From: Mesorhizobium sp. B4-1-4
Lineage (GTDB): Bacteria > Pseudomonadota > Alphaproteobacteria > Rhizobiales > Rhizobiaceae
Direction: 5' to 3'
Length of the DNA: 64,000 nucleotides
Assembly: GCF_006439395.2 (NCBI RefSeq)
Contig: NZ_CP083950.1
Coordinates: 2,418,001 to 2,482,000, forward strand
In this document: positions 8,208 to 15,670 of the stretch, piece after piece
How the letters are laid out: every line of letters begins with the position of its first letter
Numbering within the stretch: the stretch's first letter is position 1
Program-made: the position numbers and the translations under genes
The notes under the pieces: generated by a model
The model's database searches: none
What the model was told of the DNA's origin: nothing
The model's input: only the letters and a program-made list of their open reading frames with translations

Positions 8208-9188
8208 CTAGATGTAGAGCGGCCGGGTAAGGCAGTGAACGCCGCCGGTCGCCTTGGCGATCTCGGTGCCCTTGACGACATCGATGCGGATGCCGGCTGC
8301 CTTTTCGAGAACAGCCTTCAACTCGCCGGGAAGATCGAAGGCGAGGTAGCGACGGTTGCCAAGCGGCAGCAGATTGCACCGCTCGTGGGCGATCGCATCG
8401 GCCTTGTTGCAGCGAATGATCGAGCAGCCCAACGCCTCGGCATAGGCCAGCGGATTGACGGCGCTCAGCCTGCGTTCCTCATCGATAAGGAACCCGGCGC
8501 CGAACATTCCGGCCGCGGCCAGGATCACCTTTTCAGGTAGGACGGTGAACCCGGTATCCAGATGAAGCAGCTCAGGATCGTGCGAGAGGCCGATGATATA
8601 GTCGACATGCTGCGGGATCAGATCGAGCGCCAGTTTTATCGCGGCCGCCTTGGTCGTGCGTACCCCGAACCCGACGAGCAGGACGCGCTTGTCGTTGAAG
8701 GTCACCGGAAGCACGTCACCGCCTTCCAGATATTCGTCGTGCTCGAACTGCGTGAGCGGGCTCATGCCAAGTCTTTGCAGCGCGGCGCTGACCACGACCG
8801 CTTCGCGGGCGCGGCTTGGCAAGGCCGGGCGGGTCGGGATGAATTTGTCGGGCGCCCAGGGTAACGTCACCGAACTGTCGCGCATGAAAATGAGATTGGG
8901 ATTGTTTGCCGCCTCGGCATGAAACGGCTCGTGGTCGCCAATCACATCATCGAGATAAAGTGTTTCGACATGCGTTCCCAGCAAAGCGGCGAAGGCGTCG
9001 TATTCGGTGTAGAGCTCGGGGGTATGCGGCAACTCAAGGAAATTGAGTTCCACCAGCCGTTCCCTGCTCAAACGCTCCAGCGACGAGCCGTGGCGCGGAT
9101 GATGCATGAGGATGCGCCGCGGCGGCACGTTATATTCGGAAAAATCGTCACCGGTCGTATCCAAGGCAGCACCCCTTCGGGCACGCAT
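8208..9188 (-). CDS. Arginine deiminase-like guanidino hydrolase
   Basis: About 326 residues from ATG 9188. All landmark motifs of the arginine deiminase/amidinotransferase fold are present in order: FMRDSSVT (~101-108), EYLEGGDVL, HLDTGFTVL, and the C-terminal GGVHCLTRP with the catalytic cysteine at ~319. It is shorter than classical ArcA (~410). The upstream 36 codons (to 9296) are open but not protein-like; GAGGA precedes the chosen ATG at a rather long spacing. It follows the ClC gene on the same strand by about 100 bases and converges on the PaaK-like gene. It may release ammonia from arginine or act on another guanidine. Confidence 0.82.
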   Translation of the reverse strand: MRARRGAALDTTGDDFSEYNVPPRRILMHHPRHGSSLERLSRERLVELNFLELPHTPELYTEYDAFAALLGTHVETLYLDDVIGDHEPFHAEAANNPNLIFMRDSSVTLPWAPDKFIPTRPALPSRAREAVVVSAALQRLGMSPLTQFEHDEYLEGGDVLPVTFNDKRVLLVGFGVRTTKAAAIKLALDLIPQHVDYIIGLSHDPELLHLDTGFTVLPEKVILAAAGMFGAGFLIDEERRLSAVNPLAYAEALGCSIIRCNKADAIAHERCNLLPLGNRRYLAFDLPGELKAVLEKAAGIRIDVVKGTEIAKATGGVHCLTRPLYI

Positions 9189-9292
9189 GTTAAGTCCGAT
9201 ATCCTCACAAAACGTTAGACGTTCCAACCGCCATGGGCGGCCGTCAGCAGCCGACTGCTGGCGACCGGCATCGGATCGGCAATCGGGCTTCG

Positions 9293-11086
9293 TCAAGCAA
9301 CGCCTTGTTGTTTCCCGCGGCGGGTGCCGAAGCCGAGCAAGGTCGAGCGGTCGCGTTCTTCGGCCTGTTTCCGAGACCGTACGCGCATCAGATCCTTCCA
9401 GCCGACATAGCCGACCAGCTGCAGGCTTTCGGGATTGACCACCGGCAGATGGGACACGTTGGCCATCAGCAGCTTGTCGGAGAGGCCTTCCAGATATTCG
9501 TCGGGATAGGCGAGCGTCACCTTGCTTCCGGCGAGCAAGTCGCCGAGCGTCGTCGTCCTGTGCTTGCCGGCACGGCGCCAGCGCAAAATTGCCGGCGGAT
9601 CGATGAGGCCGAGCACCTGCCTGTTCTCGTCGACCACAGGAAAGCTCGGATGCCGCGTTTCCGGTGCGATCAGGAAAGCCGCCGCGCCATGCAGCGTCAT
9701 GGTCGCCGGCACGCTCTCGACCTGCGAGGTCATCACCTCGCGCACCCTGGTCAGCGCGAAGAGATCGACACGATATTCACGAACCAGATGATGTCCTCTT
9801 CTGGCGATCTTCTCGGTCAGGATCGAACGTTTCATCAGCAGCACCGTCACGGCGTGCGCCGCCGCACAGGCCGTGATCAGCGGCACCAGCACATGCGTGT
9901 TGCCGGTCAACTCGACGGCGAAGAAAGTCGCCGTCAGCGGCGCGCGCATCGTGCCGCCCATCGTGGCGGCCATGGCCAGCAGCGTCCAGAAACCCGGATC
10001 GGCCGGAGGCAGAATTCCGGCAAGTACCGCTCCCATCGCCCCGCCCATGATCAGAAGCGGCGCGAGCACGCCTCCGGATGTTCCCGAACCGAGCGCCACC
10101 GACCAGATGATGGCCTTGACCACGAGCAGGAGCAGTGCCGCGGTGGCGAGCGTGCGGCCATCGAGCATGTCGGCGATATTGTCGTAGCCGACACCAAGCG
10201 CCTGCGGTTCGATCAGCCCGCCGATGCCGACCACCAAGCCGCCGAGCATCGGCCACCACATCCAGTGGATGGGCAGCTTCTGGAAGCCGTCCTCGCAGGC
10301 ATAAACCAACCGCGTCAAAAGCCCCGATAACAAGCCGGCGCAGATGCCGACCAGAACCCAGCCGCCAAGCCCAAGGAACGAGACCGCCATGCCGCCCTGG
10401 AACAGGAAAATCGGCCCAGGCAGATGCAGCAGAGTGCGCTCGACCTCGGCGATGATCACGGCAACCGCCACCGGAATGAAGCTGCGCGGCGTCCATTCGA
10501 ACAGAAGCAGCTCCACCGCGAGCATGATCGCGGCGATCGGCGTGCCGAACACGGTGGTCATGCCCGCCGCCGCCCCCGCCACCAGCAATGTCTTGCGCTC
10601 ATTGTCGCTGACCGGCAGCATCTGCGCGATCAATGAGCCGATGGCGCCGCCGGTCATGATGATCGGCCCCTCGGCGCCGAACGGCCCGCCGGAGCCAATC
10701 GAGATCGCCGACGACAGCGGCTTCAAGATCGCCACCTTGGCATCGAGCTTTGAACGTCCGAGCAGGATCGCCTCGATGGCCTCGGGAATGCCATGGCCTC
10801 GGATCTTCTCGCTGCCATAGCGCGCCATCAGGCCGATGATCAGCGCACCGATGACCGGGACGATGACGGCGGCAAGCCCAAGCGGCGTGTCCTGCAGCTT
10901 CAGCTCGGCGAGTGAGAACTGGCCGAAATAGGCGATATTGGTGGCGAGCCGGATCAGCTTCAGCAGCGCGATGCCGGCAAACAGCCCCGCCGTGGCGACC
11001 ACAACGGCTATTGCCGCGATGAACAGCACTCGTGCATCGGTGGTGAAATCCCTGAGATGACCGGGGTTGGGTTGATGGGTCTTCAT
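9293..11086 (-). CDS. ClC-family chloride/proton antiporter with CBS domains
   Basis: A 597-residue protein starting at ATG 11084-11086. The membrane part has the selectivity-filter motif GSGGPFGAEGP (residues 131-141), including the gating glutamate (139), then GTPIAAIMLAVEL and the later GSGTSGGVLAPLLIMGG. The C-terminal ~150 residues, VREVMTSQVESVPATMTLHG and LMANVSHLPVVNPESLQLVGYV, are a CBS-domain pair. The frame stays open to 11617, but that extra sequence is not protein-like and runs into the divergent MarR gene. ClC proteins exchange Cl- for H+. A deiminase-like gene follows. Confidence 0.92.
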   Translation of the reverse strand: MKTHQPNPGHLRDFTTDARVLFIAAIAVVVATAGLFAGIALLKLIRLATNIAYFGQFSLAELKLQDTPLGLAAVIVPVIGALIIGLMARYGSEKIRGHGIPEAIEAILLGRSKLDAKVAILKPLSSAISIGSGGPFGAEGPIIMTGGAIGSLIAQMLPVSDNERKTLLVAGAAAGMTTVFGTPIAAIMLAVELLLFEWTPRSFIPVAVAVIIAEVERTLLHLPGPIFLFQGGMAVSFLGLGGWVLVGICAGLLSGLLTRLVYACEDGFQKLPIHWMWWPMLGGLVVGIGGLIEPQALGVGYDNIADMLDGRTLATAALLLLVVKAIIWSVALGSGTSGGVLAPLLIMGGAMGAVLAGILPPADPGFWTLLAMAATMGGTMRAPLTATFFAVELTGNTHVLVPLITACAAAHAVTVLLMKRSILTEKIARRGHHLVREYRVDLFALTRVREVMTSQVESVPATMTLHGAAAFLIAPETRHPSFPVVDENRQVLGLIDPPAILRWRRAGKHRTTTLGDLLAGSKVTLAYPDEYLEGLSDKLLMANVSHLPVVNPESLQLVGYVGWKDLMRVRSRKQAEERDRSTLLGFGTRRGKQQGVA

Positions 11087-11142
11087 CGTGGTTTGCTTCC
11101 TGGCGGCGGGCCGTGTCTGGGATATGCGGCACGGTCGAAACG

Positions 11143-11185
11143 GCCAGCCGGATTGTCGGCTGGCTATGTATCGTAACACGACATA
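11143..11185. promoter_or_regulatory. Hairpin and MarR-type dyad in the ClC/MarR divergent region
   Basis: A perfect inverted repeat GCCAGCCG-GATTGT-CGGCTGGC (11143-11164) is followed by an imperfect dyad TATGTATCGT-A-ACACGACATA (11165-11185, 7 of 10 pairs symmetric). Both lie between the ClC start (11086) and the MarR start (11243), where a MarR protein controlling its neighbour would bind. Prediction only. Confidence 0.4.
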
Positions 11186-11242
11186 ATTATTCAAGCCGGT
11201 TTCGCCTGAAATCCGTTTGAGCTTTCGCCGGAAAACGAACAA

Positions 11243-11680
11243 ATGTCTGGCATGACGCAGCCCGCAAAACCTCGCCCCGCCATCAAACAGACCGACTACC
11301 AGCGGCTGTCCGAGTTTCGCTATCTGATCCGCCGCTTTCTCGAATTCAGCCAGCTGCAGGCGGAAGACGCCGGCCTGACACCGCGCCAGCATCAGGCGCT
11401 GCTGGCGATCAAGGGATATCCCGGCGGCGGACCGGTGACGGTCGGCGATCTGGCGGAGCGCCTGCGCATCCGCCACCACAGCGCCGTCGAACTGGTCAAC
11501 CGCCTTAGCGAGGCGGGACTGGTCGTGCGGGATCAGGACACGGACGACCATCGCCGTGTGCTGCTGCGGCTGACGGAGCGCGCCGACGATTGCCTGGCCG
11601 AGCTGTCGGCGGCGCATCTCGACGAGCTCTCGCGCATCGAACCCGTGCTGAGGCGCCTGCTCGATCGGGACCGCGAGTGA
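11243..11680 (+). CDS. MarR-family transcriptional regulator
   Basis: A 145-residue protein with a winged helix: TPRQHQALLAIKGYP (residues ~50-64), VTVGDLAERLRIRHHSAVELVNRLSEAGLV with the recognition helix (~70-99), and the wing RDQDTDDHRRVLLRLTERA with the conserved D-R pair of MarR proteins. The length is typical and it should be a dimer. It diverges from the ClC gene, so control of ClC and perhaps of the deiminase-like gene behind it is the obvious hypothesis. The ligand is unknown. Confidence 0.9.
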   Translation: MSGMTQPAKPRPAIKQTDYQRLSEFRYLIRRFLEFSQLQAEDAGLTPRQHQALLAIKGYPGGGPVTVGDLAERLRIRHHSAVELVNRLSEAGLVVRDQDTDDHRRVLLRLTERADDCLAELSAAHLDELSRIEPVLRRLLDRDRE

Positions 11681-11842
11681 CGTCTCGGGTCTTGGGTGGA
11701 ACGATACTGATTATTTCCCGGCGCCCGAATCCTGTGGCTTCGCCGCAGCGTCTTGGACGCAGGACAGCCAAAGCAGCCGATGCCGTGAAATCAACGGCTG
11801 TCCCCGTTGCCGCCAGCGGCGCTGTCTCGGTGCATGGCAAGA

Positions 11843-12442
11843 TCAGGCCAGCTTGATCAGGTCCTGAGCCACCAGCGTGCCGCCAAACTGCTGCAGATGG
11901 CTGGCCTGCCGCAGCGTGCCGAGGTCAAGCGCCGCATAGCCGAGTCGCTCGATGAGAGCGGCAACCTGGGACCTCGCGCTGCCGTCATCACCGGACAACA
12001 CCACAACGCGCCGCCCGCCCGCCTGCGCTGGCGGCGCTTCCAGTTTTGCCGCCGGGACCGTATTGAAGGCCTTCACGACACGGGCGCCAGGGAAAGCCTC
12101 CGCAACGATTTCGGTTGAGAGACGGCCGCCCAGATCGGCGGGCTTGAACGCTGGAAAATCGACCGCGTTGCTCGCGTCGATCACCACACGGTTGTTCCAA
12201 TCTGCACCCGCGCTCCCGGCGAACGCCTGAATGGCACCAAACGGAATCGCCAAGATCACCACATCAGCGTGGACCACGTCACCGGTGGTGGCAGGCTTGA
12301 TGTTGGGACCGAGTGCGCGTGCCATGTCGGTGAGCGACGACGGTCCCCGGCTGTTGGCCACCATCACATCGATGCCTTGGCGCGCGAATTGCGTGGCGAT
12401 GGCATGGCCGATGGCGCCAGATCCGATTATCACATAGGTCAT
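11843..12442 (-). CDS. NADP-binding reductase, F420-dependent NADP oxidoreductase-like
   Basis: A 199-residue protein beginning with a Rossmann fold, MTYVIIGSGAIGHAIATQF (GxGxxG at residues 7-12), and then the pattern of the NADPH:F420 reductase-like group: VILAIPFGAI, VVIDASNAVDF, STEIVAEAFPGARVVKAFNT (~105-125) and VVVLSGDDGSA. In rhizobia these proteins usually act without F420, with unknown NADP(H)-linked substrates. The gene diverges from a LysR remnant at 12551, which was probably its regulator when intact. Confidence 0.82.
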   Translation of the reverse strand: MTYVIIGSGAIGHAIATQFARQGIDVMVANSRGPSSLTDMARALGPNIKPATTGDVVHADVVILAIPFGAIQAFAGSAGADWNNRVVIDASNAVDFPAFKPADLGGRLSTEIVAEAFPGARVVKAFNTVPAAKLEAPPAQAGGRRVVVLSGDDGSARSQVAALIERLGYAALDLGTLRQASHLQQFGGTLVAQDLIKLA

Positions 12443-12550
12443 TTGCTAGGTCCTCTGAAGTCGGTGGAGTCGTCTGTCGCGAATGGTAGCGCCCCTGACC
12501 TGGGGTACGAAACTTGTAAAATTTCGAGTCTTCTATTCGAGGAAATCGTC

Positions 12551-12812
12551 ATGTCTGATCCCGGCACGCCAACGTTTGATCAATTGCGAGTGTTTCTGAC
12601 CGTGATCGACGTTGGAAGTTTCGCGCGCACGGCGCGCCAGCTCAACCGAGCCACTTCGGTTATCAGCTACACGATCACCAATCTGAGCACAGCTTGGCGT
12701 CACGCTTTCGAACGAGATTCCACCCGCCGGCCCGGCTCACTGACGACGGGAAAGCGCTGCTTTCGGGAGCGCGCAATGTCGCCCGAGCAGCAGACGTCGA
12801 ATTGAGCAGATG
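12551..12812 (+). pseudogene. Degenerate LysR-family regulator (N-terminal remnant)
   Basis: ATG 12551 opens a clear LysR DNA-binding start: TFDQLRVFLTVIDVGSFARTARQLNRATSVISYTITNL. After residue ~45 the frame degrades. The familiar continuation (AQLGV.LFERDSTRRP.LTDDGKALLSGARNVARAADVELS) can be recovered only by inserting a few bases, at about 12688, 12706 and 12733. The homology then stops near 12810, leaving no effector domain (a full LysR is ~300 residues). The gene diverges from the NADP-binding reductase, the usual LysR arrangement. Confidence 0.8.
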
Positions 12813-12831
12813 AACCGGGAATAGCGAGCGA

Positions 12832-12878
12832 ATGCATGTCACCCAAAAGTGATTTCGGTTTGGCAACACGACATGCAT
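12832..12878. repeat. GCATGTC palindromic repeat, copy 1
   Basis: Perfect terminal inverted repeats ATGCATGTC (12832-12840) and GACATGCAT (12870-12878) enclose CCCAAAA and GGTTTGGC segments. Related copies are at 52038, 56893 and 58012. This copy sits just beyond the point where LysR homology ends. The remaining 12879-13186 stretch shows no gene. Confidence 0.75.
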
Positions 12879-13186
12879 TAAGACAAGGACCTGAGGCCGG
12901 TCGCCTGAATCCGTTGAGAGACGACGCGCTTGGAGCGCTGACTCCAGTCGGCGCGTAGCGCCGGCCTCGCTGCAAGACAGTCAATTTGGTTCGATGATCC
13001 ACACGCCTCGTAACGGCTTGTCGATGGCATCGAACGTCACGCTCGACCGTATCTGACTGTTCGCCTGATGCAACTGCGGTCAAATCTGATCCCGTACGAA
13101 ACAGCTATTCGATCACTTGAATTGAAGATTGAACCACCATGCGGATGGGCGCAGGCCCGTCTGCGAAAACGACAAAAGGAAATTAC

Positions 13187-13843
13187 ATGGCGGCTGCAGT
13201 ATTCCCCAAGGTTGGTCTCGAGGCGATGTTGACGCCCGAAAATTGCGTCCTTGTGCTTATCGATCATCAGGCCTTCCAGGTTGCGGGTGTTCGAAACATC
13301 GACCCGCAAATCATGATCAACAACACGGTTGCTCTCGCAAAGGTGGCCAAAGCGTTCAATGTGCCGACACTTCTGACGACGGCGATCAAGGATCGCGGTG
13401 GCGAGCTTCTCAAGGCGATCCAGGACGTGTTTCCCGATCAGGTTCCGATCGACCGGACCACTATCAACACCTGGGAGGACAAGGCCTGCGTCGACTGGGT
13501 GAAGAAGACCGGTCGGAAGAAAGTCGTCATCGCGGGCCTGTGGACCGAAATATGCCTCGCTTTCCCCGTCATCCAGGCGCTTGGCGAAGGCTGGGAAGTC
13601 TACTTTGTGACCGACGCTTCCGGCGGGGTCAGCACGGAAGCGCATGATCGCGGCGTTCAACGGATGATCCAGGCCGGCGGCGTGCCGCTGACCTGGATAG
13701 TGTTCGCATCGGAACTCCAGCGCGATTGGGCGCGGGAATCCACCGTTCCGGCGCTGGCGCAGGTGCTCCTGGACCATGGCGGAGCGACCGGCACTAGTCT
13801 GGCGTGGGAATGGCAACTCCTCGGCTCGCACGGCGGAGCCTGA
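13187..13843 (+). CDS. Isochorismatase-like (YcaC-type) hydrolase
   Basis: A 218-residue cytoplasmic protein. CVLVLIDHQAFQVAG (residues ~20-34) supplies the catalytic aspartate (D26) of the cysteine-hydrolase fold, and VVIAGLWTEICLAFPVIQAL (~113-132) the nucleophile cysteine (C123) with the preceding GxxTE segment. Length and motifs match the YcaC branch, whose substrates are poorly known. The ATG at 13187 has AAAGGAAA upstream and is preferred to an in-frame start at 13139. It begins a run of three same-strand stress- or detoxification-type genes, though a 181-base gap follows. Confidence 0.88.
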   Translation: MAAAVFPKVGLEAMLTPENCVLVLIDHQAFQVAGVRNIDPQIMINNTVALAKVAKAFNVPTLLTTAIKDRGGELLKAIQDVFPDQVPIDRTTINTWEDKACVDWVKKTGRKKVVIAGLWTEICLAFPVIQALGEGWEVYFVTDASGGVSTEAHDRGVQRMIQAGGVPLTWIVFASELQRDWARESTVPALAQVLLDHGGATGTSLAWEWQLLGSHGGA

Positions 13844-14024
13844 CGGCACGGCGAAGCCCGCTGCCAGGCTGCCGCGGGTTTCGCCTTCCGGACCTCATGG
13901 TTACTGCCGCACGACCTCCCTCCGGTTTGTAGAGATCGGCGGGTTAAAAGTTCGGCTTTCGAGCGCTCTTCAATTCCGCGTCGGGGCGTAGCCCGGTGAA
14001 GGTTCTCATGCCTGGAGACTGGCG

Positions 14025-14993
14025 ATGACGACGATGCGCGCCGTTCGCTTTTCGGCCTTTGGTCCGCCCTCGGTCCTGGGCGTTCAGACTATCGCAAAGC
14101 CCGTCGCGCAAGCGGGCGAGGCGTTGGTGAAAGTGGCTGCTTCGGCGATCAATCCCAGCGACGTGAAGTTTGTCTCCGGCGTGTTCAATCCGACGCTGCC
14201 ACGCACGCCTGGCCGCGACTATGCCGGGACGGTCGTCGCAGCTTCGAGCCGTTGGGCAGGCAAGTCGGTATGGGGCAACGGCGCCGGTTTCGGCATCAAC
14301 CGCGACGGCTCCCATGCCCAGTTCGTTGCCCTACCGGAAGATTGGCTTTCGGAGATGCCGGCGAACCTGTCGATGGAACAGGCCGCCACCGTCGGCGTCC
14401 CCTTTGTCACGGCATGGTCCGCGCTTGTGGTGGCAGGCGATATCCGGGCTGGCGAAACGGTGCTCATCACCGGCGCGTCCGGCGCCGTCGGCCGCGCCGC
14501 GATCCAGATTGCACACTGGAAGAAGGCTCGCGTGATCGGCGCCGACATCAACATGAGCCAGGATTCCGAAGCGGATGTCTTCATCAACACGAATACCAAG
14601 GACCTGCCCACCATGGTGGCGGCGCTGACCGAGAACAAAGGCGTGAATCTTGTGCTGGACGCTGTCGGCGGGCCGGTCTTCGAGCCGGCGATGAAGTCGA
14701 TGGGTCTGGACGGCCGCCAGGTGGCGATCACAAGCGTCGGTTCGCGCCGCGTCGAATTCGATCTGATGGATTTCTATCACAACCGTCAACGTTTGATCGG
14801 CGTTGATACCGCCAAGCTCACAGGCGTCGAAATCGCGGTGATCATGAACGCGCTTCGCCCGGGTTTCGAGAGCGGCGCGTTACGACCATCGCCGCTCAAG
14901 ACCTGGCCGCTCGATGATGCCGTGAAGGCCTATGAGGCAGTCGCCGCCGGCGATGCCTCGGCAAAACATATCCTGCATCCGCAAGACGCCTAG
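14025..14993 (+). CDS. Quinone oxidoreductase-like zinc-free MDR enzyme
   Basis: A 322-residue medium-chain dehydrogenase/reductase. The N-terminal GroES-like domain has the family pattern (KVAASAINPSDVKFVSG; PRTPGRDYAGTV). The NADP-binding motif is ETVLITGASGAVGRAAIQIA (residues ~145-164), and the zinc-binding cysteines of alcohol dehydrogenases are absent, as in QOR/zeta-crystallin enzymes. It probably reduces quinones or enones with NADPH. ATG 14025 overlaps none of its neighbours; the SnoaL-like gene follows after 23 bases with AAGGATCCGCTG before its start, so the two are likely co-transcribed. Confidence 0.9.
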   Translation: MTTMRAVRFSAFGPPSVLGVQTIAKPVAQAGEALVKVAASAINPSDVKFVSGVFNPTLPRTPGRDYAGTVVAASSRWAGKSVWGNGAGFGINRDGSHAQFVALPEDWLSEMPANLSMEQAATVGVPFVTAWSALVVAGDIRAGETVLITGASGAVGRAAIQIAHWKKARVIGADINMSQDSEADVFINTNTKDLPTMVAALTENKGVNLVLDAVGGPVFEPAMKSMGLDGRQVAITSVGSRRVEFDLMDFYHNRQRLIGVDTAKLTGVEIAVIMNALRPGFESGALRPSPLKTWPLDDAVKAYEAVAAGDASAKHILHPQDA

Positions 14994-15016
14994 ACCGTTG
15001 CAAGAAGGATCCGCTG

Positions 15017-15466
15017 ATGTCCGACTCCGAAGCCAACAAAGCCATCGTGCATCGCTATTTCGAGATGTTCAATTCCGGCGACCTCAGCCAGCTCGCCGAC
15101 ATTGTCTCGGAGGACTATGGCGACAAGCTCGAGGGGCAGACCTCGGGAATTGAAGTCGTCCGGAGCTACCTCAAGGGGCTGAAGGCCAGCTTCCCGGACT
15201 TCACCTGGACCATTGAGCAGATTATCGGCGAAGGCGATCGGGTGGCGGTGATGAACCGTGTCAGCGGCACCCAGGTGAATGATTTCGGGGACATCAAGGC
15301 GACCGGGAACCGCGTCGATTTCGCCGCCTTTCAGTTCTACCGGATCGCCGATGGCAAACTCGCGGAGCACTGGGAAGTCGCTGACTTCGCCAAGTTCCAG
15401 GAACAGCTCACCGCCAAGCCCGCGGCGACCGCCTTCAAGTCCTTCCAGAACACCCTGAAGGACTGA
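15017..15466 (+). CDS. SnoaL-like / ester-cyclase family protein
   Basis: A 149-residue protein with the SnoaL/NTF2-like α+β barrel pattern: NKAIVHRYFEMFNSGDLSQLADIVSEDY (residues ~7-34), GLKASFPDFTWTIEQIIGEGDRVAV (~54-78), and FQFYRIADGKLAEHWEVADFAKFQEQL (~104-130). The fold includes polyketide cyclases and many small stress-related enzymes; no activity can be assigned. It follows the quinone oxidoreductase by 23 bases, probably in one transcript. The length is standard. Confidence 0.85.
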   Translation: MSDSEANKAIVHRYFEMFNSGDLSQLADIVSEDYGDKLEGQTSGIEVVRSYLKGLKASFPDFTWTIEQIIGEGDRVAVMNRVSGTQVNDFGDIKATGNRVDFAAFQFYRIADGKLAEHWEVADFAKFQEQLTAKPAATAFKSFQNTLKD

Positions 15467-15550
15467 TCTCCAACGTCGCCCAGACGCGTCGCATCGTTGA
15501 TCCGGTTGTCGGCGGCGCTGATCTTTCGGCGGGAGCGGGGGAGGCGGCAG

Positions 15551-15670
15551 CCCTACTGCCCTACTGCCCTACTGCCCTACTGCCCTACTGCCCTACTGCC
15601 CTACTGCCCTACTGCCCTACTGCCCTACTGCCCTACTGCCCTACTGCCCTACTGCCCTACTGCCCTACTG
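15551..15670. repeat. Tandem repeat (CCCTACTG)x15
   Basis: There are exactly 15 perfect copies of the 8-base unit CCCTACTG (120 bases), with no variant copy. The last copy contains the stop codon (15665-15667 on the reverse strand) and final codon of the AsmA-like gene, so 14 further copies lie just past that stop. Such an array can change copy number by slippage. A change would not alter the protein, but would lengthen or shorten the region between the two converging genes. Confidence 0.97.

Noticed and set aside
9189..9296. 36-codon N-terminal extension of the deiminase-like protein
   Set aside because: The extension reaches into the ClC stop region and does not look like protein; ATG 9188 leads directly into the conserved fold.
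12281..12815. Longer plus-strand frame reaching from inside the reductase into the LysR remnant
   Set aside because: The part before ATG 12551 is a shadow of the reductase gene; only the LysR part has homology.
15551..15670. CRISPR-like array
   Set aside because: Units are 8 bases, directly abutting, with no spacers; it is a simple tandem repeat.
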